From assembly GCA_001310555.1 (NCBI GenBank), contig BAXO01000072.1:1-27678 (forward strand): a stretch of 27,678 nt of DNA, in the 5' to 3' direction. The notes below the pieces were generated by a model. The model saw nothing but the letters and a program-made list of their open reading frames with translations, ran no database searches and was not told the origin of the DNA. Below are positions 18,238-27,678 of this stretch, piece after piece (position 1 is the first letter of the stretch; every line of letters starts with the position of its first letter). Position numbers and translations under genes: made by a program. The DNA is from Bacillus sp. JCM 19058. Lineage in GTDB: Bacteria; Bacillota; Bacilli; Bacillales_H; Bacillaceae_D.

Positions 18238-18781
18238 CGAATCCTATAGCAAATCGGTATGCCCACGCCCTTTTTGAAGTAGCAAAGGAAAAAGGGATCC
18301 TCGAACAAGTCAACGATGAACTTCAGAATGTGAAAACGGTCGTCGAAGCGACGCCGTCTTTCAATCAATTTCTCGCACATCCGAAAGTACCGGCAACACG
18401 CAAAAAAAGAATTGATTCAAACAAGCTTTCAAGGCGTGTTAAGCGAAACGAGCTTGCATACATTACTTCTTCTTATCGAAAGCAAACGTATCGATAGCTT
18501 AATACCAATGATTGATGCGTTTAAGAGCTTGTCAAATGAAGCTCAAGGAATTGCAGAAGCAATTGTATACTCGGCAAAGCCTCTCTCTGAAGAGGAAAAA
18601 AACCGAGCTAGCTTTAGTGTTTGCTGCAAAAATAGGCAAAGCCAAGCTAGTCGTAAATAACGAAGTTAATCCAGACCTCATAGGAGGCGTGAAGATACGA
18701 ATCGGGGACCGCATTTATGATGGCTCAGTCAAGGCACAGCTTGACAAACTGGAGCGTCAATTAATTGCGGGAACACGTTAG
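18234..18781 (+). CDS. atpH: ATP synthase F1 subunit delta (two frameshifts)
   Basis: This is the OSCP/delta subunit linking the peripheral stalk to the top of F1. The N-terminal helical domain starts [17 protein letters not shown]. The C-terminal beta region ends [20 protein letters not shown], a delta hallmark. Two overcalled seven-A runs (18402-18408 and 18596-18602) split it into three frames. Correcting each to six A gives [12 protein letters not shown] and [20 protein letters not shown] and a 181-residue protein. ATG 18234 overlaps the atpF stop, so translation is coupled. Confidence 0.92.
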
Positions 18782-18784
18782 TAG

Positions 18785-20315
<1,531 letters not shown>

Positions 20316-20320
20316 GGTGA

Positions 20321-21231
<911 letters not shown>

Positions 21232-21298
21232 ATACTTCCAATTGACTCGGATTGGTCTGAGCGTATGAGGCTCCCCTATTGTCGATTGGTTATATTAA

Positions 21299-22800
<1,502 letters not shown>

Positions 22801-22836
22801 TCTCCAATAAACTAAGCTGCGAAGGAGGGGCTTTAC

Positions 22837-23242
22837 ATGCCGACAATTGATGTTCACGTAGTGACCCCTGATGGCAAGGTGTATGATGGAGCTGTTAATA
22901 TGGTAAGCGTTCGGACGGTGGAAGGTGAGCTTGGTATTATGGCTAAGCATATCCCTTTAGTTGCACCATTGACTATTGGGCCTGTTCGATTCACTAAAGG
23001 CTCTGATGTTGAAAAGGTAGCAGTCAGTGGCGGATTTGTCGAAGTGCGCCCCGATCAGGTAACCATTTTGGCAGAGGCTGCTGAGCTGCCTTCAGCGATT
23101 GACGTAGACCGTGCCAAAAAAAGCGAAAGAGCGTGCTGAACAACGATTAAAAGCAAGCCAACAGGACGCAATTGACTTTAAACGAGCTCAGCTTGCCTTA
23201 CAACGAGCGACGAATCGTTTAAATGTCGCAGGGATAAAATAA
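22837..23242 (+). CDS. atpC: ATP synthase F1 subunit epsilon (frameshifted)
   Basis: This is the regulatory epsilon subunit of the rotor. The N-terminal beta-sandwich ([44 protein letters not shown]) is followed by two C-terminal helices that can inhibit hydrolysis. Those helices are out of frame as written because the seven-A run 23116-23122 should be six. The corrected reading is [19 protein letters not shown] and continues to TAA at 23240-23242, giving 134 residues. ATG 22837 follows GAAGGAGGGG. It is the last gene of the operon. The terminator hairpin begins immediately after the stop. Confidence 0.94.
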
Positions 23243-23296
23243 GGATAAATAAAAGAGAGGATGCCTTTTGGCACCTCTTTTATTTATCCTTATTTT
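23243..23296. terminator. Terminator of the atp operon
   Basis: GGATAAATAAAAGAG (23243-23257) pairs perfectly with CTCTTTTATTTATCC (ending 23289). An inner TGCC/GGCA pair closes around TTTT, and TTATTTTC follows. The A/T-rich stem would work in both directions. It starts on the base after the atpC stop. Confidence 0.88.
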
Positions 23297-23773
23297 CATT
23301 CCGAATGACGGCTTCAAACTCCAACTAAAAAAAGCACGTCTTATACGTTGAATGACCTGTCATAGTAGGATATTTCGCTTTTTACTAGCGCTGAAGGCGA
23401 CATCTGGAAATACTTCTAGCTCGCCGGCGTCTGCGCAGAAAATATTGTGCATCAAATCGCTGAATGAGTGACATTTTAAAAGTATAAGCAATGGATTTTT
23501 GTCTTCTAGCTGCTGTTTTTCAGAATCTAACCTCCTTCCAGAGGTGCTTCCTACACATTTGTTAGAGATATGTAATTATAATTCGTCATTTTGATATGAT
23601 TGAAAAATAATTATTCGGGTATGACATATTTAAGGCATTTATGTATGTAAGGTTTCATATGTTATTCAGGGGAAACGTTCAGGAAATATTCATAACAACT
23701 CAAAAAAAAACACTTAGGTGCTATAGCTTTTTAAAAAAAAATCCGGTATTATGAAATGTGGATTGCTTTTTGC
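23297..23773. other. Gene-free spacer with an open minus-strand stretch
   Basis: This holds about 480 bases without a standard gene. On the minus strand an uninterrupted frame runs from about 23575 down to a stop at 23360-23362 (about 71 codons). It reads like protein in places (MHNIFCADAGELEVFPDVAF) and includes AAGGAGG on the minus strand (complement of 23531-23537), but has no ATG, GTG or TTG at a suitable distance. It could be a remnant gene, a dispersed repeat or chance. The rest is A/T-rich with long A runs. Confidence 0.35.
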
Positions 23774-23805
23774 TTGACAAGCGTAAAGCATGTGTATTCC
23801 ATATA
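23774..23805 (+). promoter_or_regulatory. Possible promoter of ywzB
   Basis: A perfect -35 TTGACA is at 23774-23779. The -10 is poor: TTCCAT at the 17-base position, or CATATA three bases further. It is placed about 80 bases upstream of ywzB. Confidence 0.35.
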
Positions 23806-23856
23806 TCGTAATTTTGTCGAAAAAAAGACGATGAAGGCAGAAAGGGAGTTTTATTA

Positions 23857-24060
23857 GTGTTTGAAGGCTTTGGCCAGCAAGCTCTCATACATATACTAGT
23901 AAATATTTTTTTTCTAGCCATCACTTGGTGGGCTTTGCAAACCTTTAGGTTTGATTTGTTTGTAAAAGAACCGAAGGGACCGCAAGCAAAATTATTGATG
24001 GTCTTGCTGACGATTGCAATTGCACATTTAGTCAGTGGATTTTTTTCTGGATTATCTTGA
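23857..24060 (+). CDS. ywzB: YwzB, DUF1146 small membrane protein
   Basis: This 67-residue protein has two predicted membrane helices (IHILVNIFFLAITWWALQTF and LLMVLLTIAIAHLVSGFF), matching the DUF1146/TIGR02327 family and B. subtilis YwzB, which also lies between the atp operon and murAA/spoIID. Typical is the GQQALIHIL start, then TWWALQ. GTG 23857 follows GAAAGGGAG. The frame is intact. The function is unknown, and the position before ywmB-murA-spoIID is conserved. Confidence 0.85.
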   Translation: MFEGFGQQALIHILVNIFFLAITWWALQTFRFDLFVKEPKGPQAKLLMVLLTIAIAHLVSGFFSGLS

Positions 24061-24197
24061 CTCATCACTGATGCTGCGCTACATATGGGAGTAGGAGCAG
24101 CCGGTGTCGAAGAGTGACGACAACTTCCATGTATGCTTCACCCTCTCTAGGTAAAAATGTTAGTAAAGAGTGTTTCTCTAGGGGAGGAGAAAATGGA

Positions 24198-24950
24198 ATG
24201 AATATGGCGCGCGTGACTGTGTTTATCATCATAGTTGTCATTCTTGGTTATGCTCATGTTTCACAAGTTAATTCAAAAGAAGCCTCGTTTATGCAGTCAA
24301 CTAAAGACATGTTTGCTTTAGCTGAAGCCGAGGATTTGGCGATTCAAGAATGGAGAATTCAAGTCCGAGGAGAGCAAGGCTTTATTGCTAGTGTGAAGGA
24401 ATTTCACCAGCATGTACATAACTTGAGTGAGCAACTGACCGGTTGGGAAATGAAAGAGACTGTTGACTCAGACGCGAATTGGACGGCCCAAATCGTTCAC
24501 CGCGATCCAAAGTCGGCAGCTACAGAATCTATTCGTATTTATGCTTATCCCGTGAATGGGGAACAAGTGTTAACACACACATATGAACTGACTGGCTTGT
24601 CCGAAAAAAACAGGGACATAAGCCAATTGGAAGAGTTTATAAACAATCGTCTTGAGTATTTTAATTTGAGTAATGCCCAAATCATCACTGAATTAACAGC
24701 TAGAACGGAGACGGAGCAGCTGTTAACGACTGCGAGACGTTATCTGGCCTCTCTTGGTGCAGTAGAAGTAGAGGGACTAGCAGAAGAAACGTTTGTCTCG
24801 ATATCTGCATACAATGATGAGTGGGGAGATGTAATTACGATAAAAGATGAAAGCCAAATGAACGTTCAAGTTGCACTCAGGCAAGAGCAAAGATTGGGCT
24901 TAGGGACGACAGTGACAATTGGAACGCCTATTATTACGACTGAATATTGA
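24198..24950 (+). CDS. ywmB: YwmB family protein
   Basis: This 250-residue protein of the YwmB (DUF1779) family has an N-terminal membrane anchor or signal segment (VTVFIIIVVILGYAHVS), then an extracytoplasmic alpha/beta domain ending in the family-typical GTTVTIGTPIITTEY. ATG 24198 follows GGGGAGGAG by eight bases. An upstream in-frame extension to about 24114 lacks a ribosome binding site and is rejected. The frame is intact, including a seven-A run at 24604-24610 that is correct as written. It is conserved just upstream of murAA in Bacillus. The role is unknown, and an envelope function is inference from the neighbours. Confidence 0.85.
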   Translation: MNMARVTVFIIIVVILGYAHVSQVNSKEASFMQSTKDMFALAEAEDLAIQEWRIQVRGEQGFIASVKEFHQHVHNLSEQLTGWEMKETVDSDANWTAQIVHRDPKSAATESIRIYAYPVNGEQVLTHTYELTGLSEKNRDISQLEEFINNRLEYFNLSNAQIITELTARTETEQLLTTARRYLASLGAVEVEGLAEETFVSISAYNDEWGDVITIKDESQMNVQVALRQEQRLGLGTTVTIGTPIITTEY

Positions 24951-24994
24951 TGATATAGAAGAGACTATAATTTCTAGACGCGGAGGGGAATACG

Positions 24995-26318
24995 TTGGAA
25001 AAAAATAATTGTCCGGGGCGGCAACCAGCTACACGGTTCCGTCAAGGTGGCAGGAGCCAAAAACGCCGTTTTACCAGTCATTGCTGCAGCGATTTTAGCT
25101 AAACGCGGCACGAGCCATATTTATGATGTGCCTTCACTTGCTGATGTATACACAATGAAGGAAGTGCTACGGAATTTAAATGTAGATGTCAATTATAAGG
25201 ACGGGGAATTTACAGTCAACGCAGAAGGGAGTCTGTTAACTGAGGCACCGTTTGAATACGTACGGAAAATGCGAGCCTCCTTTAACGTTATGGGTCCTTT
25301 ATTAACGCGTGTGGGAGAAGCGAGGATTGCTCTACCTGGCGGTTGTGCTATCGGCTCACGGCCAATTGACCAACACTTAAAAGGCTTTGAAGCGATGGGA
25401 GCCGTCGTCGAGATTGGTAACGGCTTTATTCAGGCACGGGTCAAGGGACGTCTTCAAGGGGCAAAGATTTATCTCGATTTTCCGAGTGTAGGAGCAACCG
25501 AAAATATTATGATGGCTGCGGTTATGGCAGAAGGAACAACAGTCATTGAAAATGCAGCTGAGGAGCCAGAAATCGTTTGTTTGGCGAACTTTTTGAACGC
25601 GATGGGAGCTAAGGTGAGAGGGGCAGGAACAGGTGTCATTCGAATCGATGGCGTGGAAGAATTAGCTGCTGCTGAGCATACGGTTATTCCTGATCGAATC
25701 GAGGCGGGAACATTTATGGTAGCTGCGGCCATTACAAAAGGAAATGTTCTTGTAGAAGGAGCTGTCAGTGAACACTTGCGCCCTCTAATCGCTAAAATGC
25801 AGGAAATGGGTGTTCGTATAATTGAAGAAGGGGCAGGGTTACGCGTGATCGGTCCGGATTTTCTGAAAGCAGTTGATCTGAAAACAATGCCACATCCAGG
25901 CTTTCCAACGGATATGCAAGCTCAAATGATGGCGTTACTTTTACAGGCGAACGGAACGAGTGTGATCACGGAAACGGTTTTTGAAAATCGATACATGCAT
26001 GTTGAGGAGTTCCGACGTATGAACAGTAATATTAAAATTGAAGGTCGGTCAGCTATTGTCTCCGGTCCGAACTCTCTTCAAGGCGCTGAAGTAGCGGCGA
26101 CCGATTTACGTGCAGGGGCTGCTTTAGTATTAGCTGGTCTAGTGGCAGACGGTATGACACGAGTAACCGAGTTAAAGCATATAGATCGAGGTTATGTCGA
26201 TTTAACCGGAAAGCTTCGAGCTCTTGGAGCTGACATTGAGCGTGTTGAAGAGTCTGTCGAAAGCGACATGCAATCGATTGAAAAGGCCTCGCTTCAAGTC
26301 AAATCTAATTTGGTCTAA
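24995..26318 (+). CDS. murA: UDP-N-acetylglucosamine 1-carboxyvinyltransferase MurA (frameshift near start)
   Basis: MurA catalyses the first committed step of peptidoglycan synthesis, transferring enolpyruvate from PEP to UDP-GlcNAc; it is the fosfomycin target. The active-site cysteine is in [27 protein letters not shown] and the C-terminal [18 protein letters not shown] are also typical. TTG 24995 follows GGAGGGG. An extra A in the seven-A run 24999-25005 cuts off the first residues. With six A it reads [20 protein letters not shown], the expected start, giving 440 residues. Its place before spoIID corresponds to B. subtilis murAA, the essential copy. Confidence 0.95.
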
Positions 26319-26321
26319 TAT

Positions 26322-26360
26322 AAAAGCTTAAAGCCTAAAGGTTTTAAGCTTTTAATTTTT
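26322..26360 (+). terminator. Rho-independent terminator of murA
   Basis: AAAAGCTTAAA (26322-26332) pairs perfectly with TTTAAGCTTTT (26343-26353). GCC/GGT extends the stem inside, and AATTTTT follows. Confidence 0.85.
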
Positions 26361-26616
26361 GAAAAAAAATGAGCGACATTACATAGTGTCTCCTCTCATT
26401 CTATTTTTTTATGCATCGATCTATTAATTTTTTTCGTGTTCTTGAATAGAAAGATTCAGCTATTTCCATGCTTGCCCCTTATGAAAAGTATGATCTACTG
26501 ACTCTCTATTAAATAAAAAGAAAACATCTACTATTTAACGAAACATTATAAGTTCTATCTGAATCCCCGTCTCCATATAATGAAGAGAACAGACTCACAA
26601 TTGATGGAGGAGCTTA
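26361..26616 (+). promoter_or_regulatory. spoIID upstream region with possible SigE promoter
   Basis: This A/T-rich stretch has no gene. CATATAAT (26574-26581) matches the SigE -10 consensus CATACAHT at seven of eight positions. GTTCTATC lies 14 bases upstream and is a weak match (five of eight) to the SigE -35. In B. subtilis spoIID is a mother-cell SigE gene. Transcription from here would start near 26588, about 30 bases before the ATG, which excludes the in-frame ATG at 26580. Confidence 0.5.
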
Positions 26617-27643
26617 ATGATGAAAAAGTTACTCATTATCGCAACAATTCTATCTTTAGTAGTGTTGATTATTCCAACCGTACTGGTTTGGTAGTTTCGC
26701 CCTCGAAAAACGTAGGCTCCGTCAAACAGAACACGACGTCAAATCAGGAAAATATAGAGGTGTATAATCCCGAGAAGGATGTAGCAGTCGCTGTTTTTCG
26801 AAGCCAAAGCGAAAAGGTGGAAGAGATTCCCCTAGAACAGTATGTGGCTGGTGTAGTAGCCTCAGAAATGCCCGCTGAATTCGAGCTCGAGGCTCTGAAG
26901 CTCAATCGTTAACTGCCAGGACATATATTATGCAGCAAATGCTTAATCCCGCCGAGATCGAATTGCCTGAGGAAGCAGTTGTTACAGATTCTGTAATGCA
27001 TCAAGTATATCGAGGAGAAAGTGAGTTAAGAGAAGAGTGGGGACAAGACTTTGACTGGCGTTGGGAAAAGATTCAGGAAGCCGTGCTTTCAACGCAAGGT
27101 GAGTTGCTTACCTTTGAAGGCGAGCCGATCACTGCTGCTTTCTTTTCAACGAGCAACGGCTATACCGAAAATTCCGAGGACTATTGGCCGAACCCAATTC
27201 CATATTTGCGCAGTGTCGAAAGCCCTTGGGATGTCAACTCTCCTCGCTTCACATCAGAAAAAACAATGAACGTTAATGAATTTCAGGAGAAATTAGGTAT
27301 CGCTTTACCTGAAAATGAGACAATCGGCAAAATCACGGCAAGAACGCATGGAGGGCGAGTGGCGACAGTATCGATTGATGGTCAGGAATTAACGGGCCGC
27401 GAAATACGCGAAAAGCTAGAGCTCGATTCTTCAGACTTTCAATGGCAGCGCCAAGGCGACCAAGTAGTGATTCAAACAAAAGGGTGGGGTCACGGCGTTG
27501 GGATGAGCCAGTACGGTGCTAACGGAATGGCTCAAGAGGGTAAAACGTATAAAGAAATTGTCAACTACTATTATAAAGATATTAAGATTCAATCAACCGA
27601 TAACTACATTGCGAAGCTAGCAGAAGGTAACAGTAATTCATAA
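26617..27643 (+). CDS. spoIID: SpoIID, stage II sporulation lytic transglycosylase (two frameshifts)
   Basis: SpoIID is a mother-cell peptidoglycan lytic transglycosylase that drives engulfment with SpoIIM and SpoIIP. It has an N-terminal membrane anchor (KKLLIIATILSLVVLIIP), the EQYVAGVVASEMPAEFE motif with the catalytic glutamate, and the C-terminal GWGHGVGMSQYGANGMA signature. Start ATG 26617 or 26620 follows GGAGGAG. Two one-base losses break it: one T near 26687-26689 just after the anchor (corrected PTVLVLVVSPSKN) and one G after 26900 (corrected LEALKAQSLTARTYIM). The corrected length is 342 residues, the usual size. The strong terminator beyond indicates a monocistronic unit. Confidence 0.94.
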
Positions 27644-27655
27644 AAATCATAAAAA

Positions 27656-27678
27656 CAACCCGTCCGCCAGACGGGTTG
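27656..27678 (+). terminator. Terminator after spoIID (T-run beyond window)
   Basis: CAACCCGTC (27656-27664) and GACGGGTTG (27670-27678) form a perfect 9-bp stem with loop CGCCA. The window ends at the stem, so the expected T-run cannot be seen. Confidence 0.75.

Overview
The window is a chromosomal segment of a spore-forming Bacillaceae bacterium, most likely an alkaliphile of the Bacillus/Alkalihalobacillus type. The gene order ywlB-ywlC-mntP-ywlE-rpiB-ywlG-glyA-upp ... atp operon ... ywzB-ywmB-murA-spoIID follows the Bacillus subtilis layout downstream of spoIIR. The alkaliphile reading rests on three points: an atpZ gene ahead of atpI, a PxxExxP motif in the c subunit (P51, E54, P57), and a lysine eight residues after the essential arginine of the a subunit.

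Layout. 1-600: two small uncharacterised genes. 631-8334: acetyltransferase (ywlB), tRNA threonylcarbamoylation (ywlC), Mn efflux (mntP), protein-arginine phosphatase (ywlE), a chemoreceptor, rpiB, ywlG, serine hydroxymethyltransferase (glyA) and uracil salvage (upp). 8633-15545: an accessory block between upp and the ATP synthase operon, holding a secreted Vpr-like subtilase and a five-gene cluster (PTS EIIB, PTS EIIC, phosphotriesterase/lactonase-family enzyme, creatininase-family amidohydrolase, SIS phosphosugar protein) that looks like a sugar-acid or lactone utilisation operon with unknown substrate. 15897-23289: the complete atpZIBEFHAGDC operon with a strong SigA-type promoter and a strong terminator. 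23857-27678: ywzB, ywmB, murA and the sporulation gene spoIID with its terminator.

The most striking property is technical. 22 of about 31 genes, including essential ones (murA, glyA, atpA, atpD), need one or two single-base corrections to give a family-length protein. I count 27 events. Eighteen are one-base gains in A or T runs of 7-8, one is a gain in an AAA, and eight are one-base losses, mostly in short runs. After correction every gene has a length divisible by three and its conserved motifs are rejoined. This points to homopolymer sequencing error, not decay. Spans below are the corrected genes, and the frameshift sites are stated.

Other points worth a look are a cluster of DnaA boxes between ywlB and ywlC, a 13-bp stem that buries the mntP ribosome binding site, hairpins on both sides of atpE, and an unexplained open minus-strand stretch after the atp operon. 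I did not find a clear defence, CRISPR or mobile system. The best candidate for something undescribed is the PTS/lactonase/creatininase/SIS cluster.
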